From Yeosuana marina (GTDB lineage Bacteria > Bacteroidota > Bacteroidia > Flavobacteriales > Flavobacteriaceae): a DNA stretch of 64,000 nt. Both the position numbers and the translations under genes were made by a program. Below are positions 52,490 through 61,741 of the stretch, piece after piece. Position 1 is the stretch's first letter. Each line of letters starts with the position of its first letter. The notes under the pieces were generated by a model. It did not search any database. It was not told the DNA's origin and saw only the letters and a list, made by a program, of their open reading frames with translations. The DNA lies in NCBI RefSeq assembly GCF_011762485.1, contig NZ_JAAKGI010000014.1, forward strand, positions 1-64,000, in the 5' to 3' direction.

Positions 52490-53380
52490 TTAAACTGCCG
52501 GTCTAATATCAACCGAAACATTCATTTTGTTTTTACCAGTGCTATAAATAACACCTTTTAGTGGAGGCACATCGTAATAGTCTCTTCCCCAAGACACTGT
52601 AATATGCTGGTCTTTTGGAAGTTGGTTGTTTGTAGGATCAAAATCTACCCAACCAAATTTTGGAATATAAAGAGAAAACCAAGCATGCGATGCATCGGTG
52701 CCAATCAATTTTTCTTTTCCCGGAGGAGGTAAGGTTTCAATATAGCCACTTATATATCTGCCTGGTAACCCAACAGACCGTAAACAAGCAATAGCAATTT
52801 GAGCAAAGTCTTGACAAACACCTTTTTTCTCTTTCATAACATCATGAATTGGAGTTGCAACATTTGTAAATTCTGGATCGAACTCAAAGTCGGTATAGAT
52901 GCGTTGCATTAATTCATAAGCAGCTTCAAAAATAGGGCGATTTGGTTTAAATGATACACCAGCATATTCCTTTATTTCTGGCGTTATTTTGGCAATTAAA
53001 ATAGATTCTAATATAAATTGTCTAACTTCTAAAATATTTGGTTCAATACTTTTTAATTCTTGAATGGCTTGTTGTAAGGTTATTTTTTGTGCGTCAACAG
53101 ATTGATAAATATCGGGTTTTAAAGAAGAATCTATTTCTACAATACTGCTTGCCGTAACTTTAAGCTCTTTATGATGTTGCTGAATAGAAAAACGGGTAAC
53201 CACATTCCCAAAAAAATCAATTTTTTCTGAAATTTCAGTTGGCATTGGACTAATATCTAATTTATAATCTAAAAGGGTTTGTCCAACAATTGTTTTAGGT
53301 TTTAACGTGGCAATATTATGGCAAAATGTTACACCACTATCATATTTATAGGAGGTTGTATGAGATAATTTAAAAACCAT
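52490..53380 (-). CDS. Transglutaminase-like peptidase
   Basis: A 296-residue protein. The N-terminal bacterial transglutaminase domain (FKLSHTTSYKYDSGVTFCHNIATLKPK) is followed by a core with KGVCQDFAQIAIACLRSVGLPGRYISGY (catalytic Cys), DASHAWFSLYIPKFGWVDFDPTNN (His and Asp). It abuts the ATP-grasp/alpha-E gene and is the last gene of the amidoligase cluster; in such systems these enzymes are predicted to cleave or form isopeptide links. Confidence 0.92.
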   Translation of the reverse strand: MVFKLSHTTSYKYDSGVTFCHNIATLKPKTIVGQTLLDYKLDISPMPTEISEKIDFFGNVVTRFSIQQHHKELKVTASSIVEIDSSLKPDIYQSVDAQKITLQQAIQELKSIEPNILEVRQFILESILIAKITPEIKEYAGVSFKPNRPIFEAAYELMQRIYTDFEFDPEFTNVATPIHDVMKEKKGVCQDFAQIAIACLRSVGLPGRYISGYIETLPPPGKEKLIGTDASHAWFSLYIPKFGWVDFDPTNNQLPKDQHITVSWGRDYYDVPPLKGVIYSTGKNKMNVSVDIRPAV

Positions 53381-55935
53381 TATAGAGGAAAATTTTGATT
53401 AACTAATTGCGTTTGCTGATGCGAATGATTAAAATACGTGTCTGAAATTGATAGGGATAAATCATGAAGTAAATCACTTAATTCTGAAAGGCAATTATCA
53501 AGATTTTGTCTTAAACTTCCATCGTTATTTAACTGCAGTAAGCTTTTAATGTTTAATTGCTGAATTTTTAAATTAGCTTCTGCAATTAAAGTTTCACATT
53601 CTGTAATATTTCCTGTTGCTTTTGAATGAGGTAAACGTTCTACATCCTTTTGAATGCGTCTCAATTGATAGGTTAGCGATTTTGGATAATCACTTTGTAA
53701 TAAAATAAGTTGAATCACATTTTCAACATTCAAATATGAACGATAACTGTACCTGTAAATATTTAAACTTTCATGGCTTGTGAGTAAGGATTCTAAAATA
53801 TCGTATTGTAATTGCTCGTTATGATTAAAAACGAGTAGCGATCGGCATTTAGAAACATTCATCATAGCTTGCTCAGTTTGCAAACCAATAAAATAAAGTA
53901 GTAATCCTTGCTGAACTAAGATACTTTCTTCAATTAAGCTCATAAAGGCAATTATCCTGGTAATAATTCTATCCAGTATTTTTGTTAAGGCTGAAATGGA
54001 ATAATTATCGTCATCTTCAAATTTTAACCATAATTTTTGAATGCCATCAAACACACGCCACATATCTTTAGACCATAAGTTTCGCAGCGAATAGTAAGAG
54101 TTATTAAAACTTGACATGGTTTGTGCAAAACTGCCCATTCGGTCTTGGTCTAACATAAGCGATAAAATTTCCTTTAAAGGATTTTTTAAAAGCGCATCAC
54201 TTCCTTTTCCAACAAAGCCAGGAAATGTATAGGTAATATGTGTTAGTGATTGCAATAAAAATTTTAAATTTTCTGAACCCGTAATTCCCTCATTATATTG
54301 TTCGCTACTCATGCGATTTAGAACTGTTCTTAAAAACCGAGCCGTGACAAGAGCTCTTCCTAAATAACGACCAGACCAAAATAAATTTTGAGCAGTATTA
54401 CTTGGTAAATCGTTAATATCTGAAATACGTATTTTAAACGAATTATCCCAAGCATAATTTTGTATGTTGGTTTGTTTCTCATCCGTCGAAACCCAAAAAT
54501 CTTTGCTTACACCACCACGCTGATTTGATACAAATAAATTTTCACGTTCTGCAGCAACTCTTACCAAACCACCTGGCATAATGCTATAACTGTCATGTTT
54601 TGCAATAGCAAAGGTACGGCACATTACTTTTCTGGGTTCTAAAGTACCGTCTACAAAATCGGGCGCTGTGGAGAACGAGATCTTCTCTTGTGCTACGAAT
54701 CCGTATGGACTAGAAATAATTTCCTTTTTAAGTGATTCTAAAGCCTTATTATCTAAAAATTCACAGAAAAATATGCTCTCTCTGTTCGATCGGTCTATGC
54801 GTTTTACAACTAAATTCGACAGGTTATCGAGAACATAATTACGTTCTTTTTCTTGTCCACACCACCAAGACGCTATTTGCGGTAAAATTAAATTTTCTTT
54901 TAAGAAGTATTTGCAAATATTATTCATAAACGGAATTAATCCTGAATTTTCCAGAATACCGCTACCTATTGGATTAATAATAGAGACGTTTTGCCTTCTA
55001 ATAACATCTAGCAATCCTGCCACACCCAAATAAGAATCTTCTCTTAATTCTAAAGGATCCATAAAAACATCATCAACACGTCTTAAAATAACATCGACTT
55101 GTTTGAGCTCTTTTAAAGATTTCATCCAAACCTTACCACTACGAACCACTAAATCATCACCGGTTACCAACGGATATCCTAGAAAAGACGATAAGTAGGA
55201 ATGCTCGAAATACGTTTCGTTATGTGGTCCAGGCGTTAAAATAACAATATTAGGATTTTCCTTGTTTTGTGGCGCCGAATCAATAAGCATTTGGTTAAAA
55301 TCGTAGAAAAATCCAGAAGGCTGCTTTACGTTAATATCTTTAAAAATACCTGGTAAAGCTTTACTCATTGAATATCGGTTTTCTAAAGCATAACCCATAC
55401 CAGACGGCGCTTGTGTACGGTCGTTTACAACCCACATGCGGCCATCGGGTCCACGTGCTAAATCTGAGGAATATATTAATAAGTTTTTAGCAGTTTTATA
55501 TTGAATTTGATCGCATTGCCTTAAAAATCCGCGATGAGCAAAGATGACTTCCTGAGGAATAATCCCTTTCTTTATAAGTTCTCTTTTGCCGTAAATATCT
55601 TTTAAAACTAAGTTGAGAATTTCAGCACGTTGTTTGATACCTTTTTCGACGGTTTCCCATTCTTTTTGATGAATAACAAACGGAACAATATTTAAATTCC
55701 ACGGACGATGAAGTCCTTTAGGATCGTTATAAACATTATAAGTTACACCATTTTCGTCCATCAGCCAATCAATCTCTTTTTGCTTTGAGATTAATGCGTC
55801 ATGACCCATTTCGGTAAGATTATTAAGTAATGTTTCCCAATTTGGATTAATAGACATGTTAGATTTTAAAACTTCATCATAGTTTTTAAAATCTGAAAAA
55901 TAATTTTGAAATAATATATTTGAATGGGTTGTCAT
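53380..55935 (-). CDS. Circularly permuted ATP-grasp fused to alpha-E domain
   Basis: An 851-residue fusion of two families usually encoded separately. Residues about 1-480 are the circularly permuted ATP-grasp (COG2308 type: GVTYNVYNDPKGLHRPWNLNIVPFVI, GPDGRMWVVNDRTQAPSGMGYALENRYSMSK, VMCRTFAIAKHDSYSIMPGGLVRVA). Residues about 500-845 are the alpha-helical alpha-E domain (COG2307 type: NLFWSGRYLGRALVTARFLRTVLNRM). Predicted to ligate an amino acid or peptide to a carboxylate. Located between two transglutaminase genes, on the same strand. Confidence 0.93.
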   Translation of the reverse strand: MTTHSNILFQNYFSDFKNYDEVLKSNMSINPNWETLLNNLTEMGHDALISKQKEIDWLMDENGVTYNVYNDPKGLHRPWNLNIVPFVIHQKEWETVEKGIKQRAEILNLVLKDIYGKRELIKKGIIPQEVIFAHRGFLRQCDQIQYKTAKNLLIYSSDLARGPDGRMWVVNDRTQAPSGMGYALENRYSMSKALPGIFKDINVKQPSGFFYDFNQMLIDSAPQNKENPNIVILTPGPHNETYFEHSYLSSFLGYPLVTGDDLVVRSGKVWMKSLKELKQVDVILRRVDDVFMDPLELREDSYLGVAGLLDVIRRQNVSIINPIGSGILENSGLIPFMNNICKYFLKENLILPQIASWWCGQEKERNYVLDNLSNLVVKRIDRSNRESIFFCEFLDNKALESLKKEIISSPYGFVAQEKISFSTAPDFVDGTLEPRKVMCRTFAIAKHDSYSIMPGGLVRVAAERENLFVSNQRGGVSKDFWVSTDEKQTNIQNYAWDNSFKIRISDINDLPSNTAQNLFWSGRYLGRALVTARFLRTVLNRMSSEQYNEGITGSENLKFLLQSLTHITYTFPGFVGKGSDALLKNPLKEILSLMLDQDRMGSFAQTMSSFNNSYYSLRNLWSKDMWRVFDGIQKLWLKFEDDDNYSISALTKILDRIITRIIAFMSLIEESILVQQGLLLYFIGLQTEQAMMNVSKCRSLLVFNHNEQLQYDILESLLTSHESLNIYRYSYRSYLNVENVIQLILLQSDYPKSLTYQLRRIQKDVERLPHSKATGNITECETLIAEANLKIQQLNIKSLLQLNNDGSLRQNLDNCLSELSDLLHDLSLSISDTYFNHSHQQTQLVNQNFPL

Positions 55936-55947
55936 ATAAGACTTTGC

Positions 55948-58900
55948 TTATTTTTTTCTTAAATCTAGGGTGTTTGGAAACTCAAAATTTACAGGTAATT
56001 CTTTATATCTGAATTTTTTTGATGCATCCTTTTCGGTAACATTTTTATTCGATCTGTTGGTATCTTGATTAATTTCTTCAACCGTTTCTACATCACCTTG
56101 CGTATGCCCGAATTCCCAAAAACGATTGATGCGTCGTGATTCGGCTTCGTAGCTATTTACGGGATAGGTTTCATAACTTCGTCCACCCGGATGCGCCACA
56201 AAATAAGTACAACCGCCAATCGAACGTCTGTTCCAAGTATCAACAATATCAAAAACTAATGGTGTATCAACATCAATGGTTGGATGTAATGCCGAATACG
56301 GATTCCATGCCTTATAACGAATACCTGCCACAAATTCTTCTTTAACAGGTGTTTTGTTCAAATTCACTTTTAAACCGTTGCAGGTGAGCACGTATCTGTC
56401 GCTATTAAAATTAGATACTTTCACTTGAACACGTTCTACTGAAGAATCGACATATCGAGCCGTTCCACCGCCAGTCATTTCTTCACCTAAAACATTCCAA
56501 GGTTCTATACCAGCACGCAATTCTAAATGAATATTATTAATTTCGACCATGCCGTGAAGCGGAAATCTGAATTCAAAAAACGGATTAAACCAATCTTCTT
56601 TAAACTTATAACCAGCTTTGTTTAATTGCGAAACAATATCTTTAATATCCTCTCTTACAAAGTGTTCAATTAAAAATTTATCGTGTAATTCTGTTCCCCA
56701 ACGTACTAAATTATGTTCGTAAGGTTTTTTCCAGAACCAAGCCACCAGCGTTCTCACTAATAGGTTTTGCATAAGACTCATTTGCGGGTGCGGAGGCATA
56801 TCAAAGGCACGTAATTCTAATATTCCTAAACGTCCAGACGATGAGTCTGGCGAATACAATTTATCGATACAGAATTCGGCACGGTGCGTATTTCCTGTTA
56901 AATCAGTTAATAAATGTCTAAATAACCTATCTGTTAACCAAAATGGCACTTCGCCATCTTTCGGTATTTGGTTAAAAGCAATTTCGAGTTCGTATAGGTT
57001 TTCCATACGTGCTTCGTCAATTCTTGGTGCTTGACTCGTGGCACCAACAAAAGCTCCAGAAAACAAATATGAAAGCCCAGGATGATGTTGCCAAAACGTT
57101 AATAAACTGCGTAATAAGCTCGGCTTACGCAATAACGGACTGTCAGCCGGAGAAACACCACCTAAGGTTACATGATTACCGCCTCCAGTACCTGTATGCT
57201 TGCCGTCAAGCATGAATTTTTCGGTACCTAAACGTGATTTTTTGGCTTCCTCGTAAAGTGCGAAGGTATTATTTACAAGCTCGTCCCAGTTTTTAGCTGG
57301 ATGCACATTAACCTCAATAACTCCAGGGTCTGGAGTGATTTTTAAAGATTCTAATCGGCTATCTTTGGGTGCATCGTAACCTTCTAGTGTTACAGGAATA
57401 TTTAGTTCTTTGGCAGTCGCCTCAATCGAGGCGAGTAAATCTAAAAATATTTCAATAGAATCCAGAGGTGGTAAGAAGAGGTAAAGGTTACCTTCTCTAA
57501 TTTCAGCACAAAGTCCCGTTCTAATAAAATAATTATTATAAGATTCTTCTATGCCATTTTCTTGCACCTCTTTATATCGTTTAGAAACGATGTTTTTATA
57601 GCTTGGAAGTGATTTCTTTTTAGAAAAATTATCGGGTTCGTATTGAGGAAATTCACCTTGTTTTGGTTTTCTAATCAGCGAATCTAAAGGTAATCGCAAT
57701 CCGATAGGCGAGTTTCCAGGAATTAAAAAGAGATGATTTCGTCTAAAAGCCCATTCGCTTGTGTACCATTTTCCACTCGTGTTATTAAGCGGTAAAATAT
57801 ATCCAACGGGTTTTGAAGTTCCTTCATTTAAAATCTCTTTCAATTTGTTTTTTACCAGTAAATTTCCATCCTCTTTTGTGGGATCGATATCAATTGGTAA
57901 TTTTCCTTCTTGCCATAAGAAATAAAATGAATCTTCGAACGAAGGAATAATATGTTTATCTGAAATCGCTAAATGCTTAGTTAGCGTTTCTAAAAATAGT
58001 TTATCGGCATGCTCTGGGACAACAGGATTATCTGAAAACAATGATAACAATTTTCTGTTATGCCAAATAAGTTTACCATCTTTTCTCCAACAAATTTCAA
58101 TTTGCCAACGCGGAAGCGGTTCTCCTGGATACCATTTTCCTTGCGCTTGATGAAGAAAAGCACCTTTACCAAATTTATCATATAATCTCGTGGTTAGGCT
58201 TTTTGCTAACTCTCTTTTATGAGGTCCGTCGGCATCGGTATTCCATTCAGCCGATTCCATATCGTCTATCGAAACAAATGTTGGTTCTCCACCCATAGTG
58301 AGTCGTACATCACCTTTTTCTAATTGTTTTTCAACTTTATAGCCAAGTTTATGAATGGCTTTCCATTGCTCATCGGTGTAAGGTTTGGTAACTCTTGGCG
58401 ATTCGAATATACGCTTTACAGAATTTTCGAAAAAGAATTCGGTTTCACAAACATCGGTGGAACCAGAAACGGGTGCAGCACTTTCAAAAGACGGAGTACA
58501 AGCTAATGGAATATGTCCTTCACCAGCTAATAAGCCCGATGTTGCATCAAAACCAATCCAGCCTGCTCCAGGAATATAAACTTCGGCCCAGGCATGTAAA
58601 TCGGTAAAATCTTCTTCAGGACCAGATGGACCGTCTAATGATTTTTCATCAGATTTTAACTGTACTAAATAGCCTGAAACAAAACGCACTCCAAACCCTA
58701 AATGCCTCAATACTTGAACAAACAACCAGGCGTAATCTCTACAAGATCCGTTTTTTTGACTTAAGGTTTCTTCACAGGTTTGTACGCCAGGATCCATACG
58801 AATGTTGTAATTAAGGTACTCGTATATTTTTCTGTTAATATCGATTAAGAAATAAATGGTTTTTCTTGGTGTATAATCGATGGTTTTAATAAAATTTTCA

Positions 58901-59280
58901 AGAAGTTCGCCTTTATCGGTAATTTCAAGATAGGGAAGGAGTTCTTTTTTAACGGTTTCTTTATATTCAAACGGAAATTCTTCGGCATATTCTTCAACAA
59001 AAAAATCGAAAGGATTGATAGTTTTTAAATCGGCTATAATTTCAACTTCTATAGATAACTCCTTTGTTTTTTCAGGAAAAACCAATCGTGCTAAGTAATT
59101 CCCAAATGGATCTTGTTGCCAATTAAAAAAATTGTTTTCTGGTTTAATTTTTAGCGAATAGGCCTCTATAGGTGTTCTGCTATGTGGTGCTGGTCTTAGC
59201 CTAAAAATATGAGGAGATAGCGATACAGGACGATCGTATTTATAAAGTGTTTTATGAGAAATTACTATTTTTAAAGCCAT
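55948..59280 (-). CDS. Transglutaminase-DUF2126 amidoligase fusion
   Basis: A 1110-residue fusion. Residues about 1-280 are a transglutaminase (KIVISHKTLYKYDRPVSL; NGSCRDYAWLFVQVLRHLGFGVRFVSGYLVQL with catalytic Cys; DLHAWAEVYIPGAGWIGFDATSGL). Residues about 310-1085 are DUF2126 (RLTMGGEPTFVSIDDMES, GGGNHVTLGG, RLGILELRAFDMPPHPQMSLMQ), a predicted COOH-NH2 ligase of the glutamine-synthetase fold. First gene of the three-gene operon. Expected to modify proteins or make peptides; substrate unknown. Confidence 0.93.
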   Translation of the reverse strand: MALKIVISHKTLYKYDRPVSLSPHIFRLRPAPHSRTPIEAYSLKIKPENNFFNWQQDPFGNYLARLVFPEKTKELSIEVEIIADLKTINPFDFFVEEYAEEFPFEYKETVKKELLPYLEITDKGELLENFIKTIDYTPRKTIYFLIDINRKIYEYLNYNIRMDPGVQTCEETLSQKNGSCRDYAWLFVQVLRHLGFGVRFVSGYLVQLKSDEKSLDGPSGPEEDFTDLHAWAEVYIPGAGWIGFDATSGLLAGEGHIPLACTPSFESAAPVSGSTDVCETEFFFENSVKRIFESPRVTKPYTDEQWKAIHKLGYKVEKQLEKGDVRLTMGGEPTFVSIDDMESAEWNTDADGPHKRELAKSLTTRLYDKFGKGAFLHQAQGKWYPGEPLPRWQIEICWRKDGKLIWHNRKLLSLFSDNPVVPEHADKLFLETLTKHLAISDKHIIPSFEDSFYFLWQEGKLPIDIDPTKEDGNLLVKNKLKEILNEGTSKPVGYILPLNNTSGKWYTSEWAFRRNHLFLIPGNSPIGLRLPLDSLIRKPKQGEFPQYEPDNFSKKKSLPSYKNIVSKRYKEVQENGIEESYNNYFIRTGLCAEIREGNLYLFLPPLDSIEIFLDLLASIEATAKELNIPVTLEGYDAPKDSRLESLKITPDPGVIEVNVHPAKNWDELVNNTFALYEEAKKSRLGTEKFMLDGKHTGTGGGNHVTLGGVSPADSPLLRKPSLLRSLLTFWQHHPGLSYLFSGAFVGATSQAPRIDEARMENLYELEIAFNQIPKDGEVPFWLTDRLFRHLLTDLTGNTHRAEFCIDKLYSPDSSSGRLGILELRAFDMPPHPQMSLMQNLLVRTLVAWFWKKPYEHNLVRWGTELHDKFLIEHFVREDIKDIVSQLNKAGYKFKEDWFNPFFEFRFPLHGMVEINNIHLELRAGIEPWNVLGEEMTGGGTARYVDSSVERVQVKVSNFNSDRYVLTCNGLKVNLNKTPVKEEFVAGIRYKAWNPYSALHPTIDVDTPLVFDIVDTWNRRSIGGCTYFVAHPGGRSYETYPVNSYEAESRRINRFWEFGHTQGDVETVEEINQDTNRSNKNVTEKDASKKFRYKELPVNFEFPNTLDLRKK

Positions 59281-59629
59281 GTTTTAGTTGGTTTTTCGAA
59301 AGACGCAATTTAATTGTTTTTTAAATGAAACTTGATACGCATATTTAAAATAAAGAGCCTTTTATTAACATATTTATTAGCCTAATTTACAAATTACTAG
59401 GTAGTATTAAATGAATTTTTAATATAGTCCTTAAGTTTTATAAAATCATTAAAATTTAAATTTTAAACTGCTGTAATCTCATATTTGCTAACGAAATAAT
59501 CAAAAGTTGCTAATCGATTTGCAATACCGTTGTTAAAATACTTTTGAATACCTTAAAAAAGACAAAACATGTATGTTTTTTGAGAACATACCTTTAATTT
59601 AGTGATTTTAACTTTAAGAAATAAAAATC
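59281..59629. other. Divergent intergenic region
   Basis: About 350 bp with no gene. Small palindromes TACTAGGTAGTA (59397-59408) and GTATGTT...AACATAC (near 59571-59592) are present; the second lies about 40 bp before the SMP-30-type gene. No clear promoter is recognised. Confidence 0.4.
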
Positions 59630-60526
59630 ATGAAACGTCATAATAGCGCAATCATTATATTGTTTTTAACGCTCTCATTTTTTGAAGTAAACGCTCAAAA
59701 TAAGTCTTCATTAATAAAAAAAAATGCTCAAGTAGAAACTATAGAAACGAGATTTCTATTTACCGAAGGACCAGCCGTAGCGAAAGATGGGAGTGTTTAT
59801 TTTACAGATCAGCCGAACGACAAAATTTATATTTGGAATGAAAAGAATGGTATTTCACTGTATTTAGAAGGTACAGGAAGATCGAATGGCATGTATTTTA
59901 ATGATAAAGATCAACTTGTTTCATGTGCCGATGAAAAAAATCAATTAGTCTATTTTGATGAACATAAAAAAGTACATGTTATTTTTGAAAACTATAATGG
60001 TAAACATTTAAATGCGCCCAATGATTTATGGATTGCGCCAAACGGAGGTATTTATTTTACAGATCCGTATTATCACAGATCATGGTGGAGCGAAGACCAT
60101 AAGCAAGTTCAAGATGTTCCAGGGGTTTATTATTTAAATCCGGAAGGGACTATTACCCGCGTAATTTCTGATTTTGTAAAACCCAACGGAATTATTGGAA
60201 CACCCGATGGAAAGACAATTTATGTTGCAGATATTGGTGATGATAAAATTTGGAAATACACGATTCAAAATGATGGTAGTTTAACCGATAAAACATTTTT
60301 TGCGCCTCATGGTAGCGATGGTATGACCATTGACAATAAAGGCAATGTGTATCTTACATCTGGTAAAATATGGGTTTATAGTCCGGAAGGCAAACTTATT
60401 AAAGATATTGAATTTCCAGAAAAACCTGCCAACGTTTGTTTTGGTGGTAAAAAAAGAAATATACTTTTTGTAACGGCTCGAAAAGGTATTTATACCTTGA
60501 AAATGAAAGTAAAAGGAGTAGACTAG
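59630..60526 (+). CDS. SMP-30/gluconolactonase-family exported protein
   Basis: A 298-residue protein with signal peptide (MKRHNSAIIILFLTLSFFEVNAQ). A six-bladed beta-propeller follows with repeat landmarks FTEGPAVAKDGSVYFTDQPNDKIYIWN, APNDLWIAPNGGIYFTDPYYHRSWW and PNGIIGTPDGKTIYVADIGDDKIWKY, typical of lactone hydrolases that bind a metal through Glu, Asn and Asp. Its substrate is probably a sugar lactone. Convergent with the GMP reductase gene. Confidence 0.92.
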   Translation: MKRHNSAIIILFLTLSFFEVNAQNKSSLIKKNAQVETIETRFLFTEGPAVAKDGSVYFTDQPNDKIYIWNEKNGISLYLEGTGRSNGMYFNDKDQLVSCADEKNQLVYFDEHKKVHVIFENYNGKHLNAPNDLWIAPNGGIYFTDPYYHRSWWSEDHKQVQDVPGVYYLNPEGTITRVISDFVKPNGIIGTPDGKTIYVADIGDDKIWKYTIQNDGSLTDKTFFAPHGSDGMTIDNKGNVYLTSGKIWVYSPEGKLIKDIEFPEKPANVCFGGKKRNILFVTARKGIYTLKMKVKGVD

Positions 60527-60535
60527 ATCTTAAAA

Positions 60536-61576
60536 TTAGTCTTCATAAACTCTGTTTTCCTGTTCTGCTACTCTAATAAACGTGGTACGTTTGGTAAGTT
60601 CTTTTAAACGTTGCGCCCCAACGTAGGTGCACGTGCTTCTCAAACCACCTAAAATGTCTTGTAAGGTTGACTCTACATTGCCTCGATAAGGAACTTCAAC
60701 AGTTTTACCTTCACTAGCTCTATATTCAGCAACACCACCAACATGTTTTTCCATAGCTGTAGAGGAACTCATCCCATAGAATTTTCTGAAAGGTTTACCG
60801 TTGCGTTCTATTATCTCACCACCACTTTCGTCATGGCCTGCAAGCATGCCACCAAGCATCACAAAATCGGCACCAGCACCAAAAGCTTTAGCAATATCGC
60901 CTGGAGTGGTGCAACCACCATCACTAATAATTTGTCCACCTAAACCGTGTGCTGCATCGGCGCATTCAATAATAGCAGATAATTGCGGATAGCCAACACC
61001 CGTTTTTACTCTTGTGGTACAAACAGAACCAGGACCAATACCAACTTTCACTATATCGGCTCCAGATAGTAATAGTTCTTCAACCATTTCTCCTGTAACA
61101 ACATTTCCAGCTATAATTACCTTGTCAGGATAGTGTTCTCTTGTTTGTTTTACAAAATCTGCGAAATGTTCAGAATAGCCATTAGCCACATCAATACAAA
61201 TAAATTTTAAGTTTGGATTGATTTCAAAAATAGAAGCTAACTTTTCTAAATCTTTTTTCCCCGTCCCTGTACTAATAGCAATATGATTTTCAATATTTTT
61301 TGGTGCATTGGTAGCAAATGTTCTCCAATCTGAAAGTGAATAATGTTTATGAATTGCTGTAAACAAGGATTTATTTGCTAGCGCCAAAGCCATATCAAAA
61401 GTACCCACAGTATCCATATTAGCTGCTATAATAGGAATTCCTTGCCAAGTTAAAGGGCTATGTAAAAATTTAAATTCTCGTACTAAATTTACTTGAGCTC
61501 TGCTTTTTAATGTTGAACGTTTTGGACGAATCATCACATCCTTGAAGCCAAGTTTTATATCATATTCTATTCTCAT
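60536..61576 (-). CDS. guaC: GMP reductase
   Basis: A 346-residue (beta/alpha)8 enzyme of the IMPDH/GMPR family. [103 protein letters not shown] with the catalytic Cys in GSVCTTR. It lacks the CBS domains of IMP dehydrogenase, and its length matches GuaC, which converts GMP to IMP with NADPH. Confidence 0.94.
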   Translation of the reverse strand: MRIEYDIKLGFKDVMIRPKRSTLKSRAQVNLVREFKFLHSPLTWQGIPIIAANMDTVGTFDMALALANKSLFTAIHKHYSLSDWRTFATNAPKNIENHIAISTGTGKKDLEKLASIFEINPNLKFICIDVANGYSEHFADFVKQTREHYPDKVIIAGNVVTGEMVEELLLSGADIVKVGIGPGSVCTTRVKTGVGYPQLSAIIECADAAHGLGGQIISDGGCTTPGDIAKAFGAGADFVMLGGMLAGHDESGGEIIERNGKPFRKFYGMSSSTAMEKHVGGVAEYRASEGKTVEVPYRGNVESTLQDILGGLRSTCTYVGAQRLKELTKRTTFIRVAEQENRVYED

Positions 61577-61741
61577 TTTGTTATAAAATTAGTGGAGTAC
61601 TTTCAAAAGTATTATTTTTAAAATTGAAAAATTGTAAAAAACGAATAAATTACATGAACCTCATGTTATTATTTAATATTACCTTTATATTGGCAGAAAT
61701 TTTTACAAAAAATATAATAAAAACTTACAGAAAAAACCATT

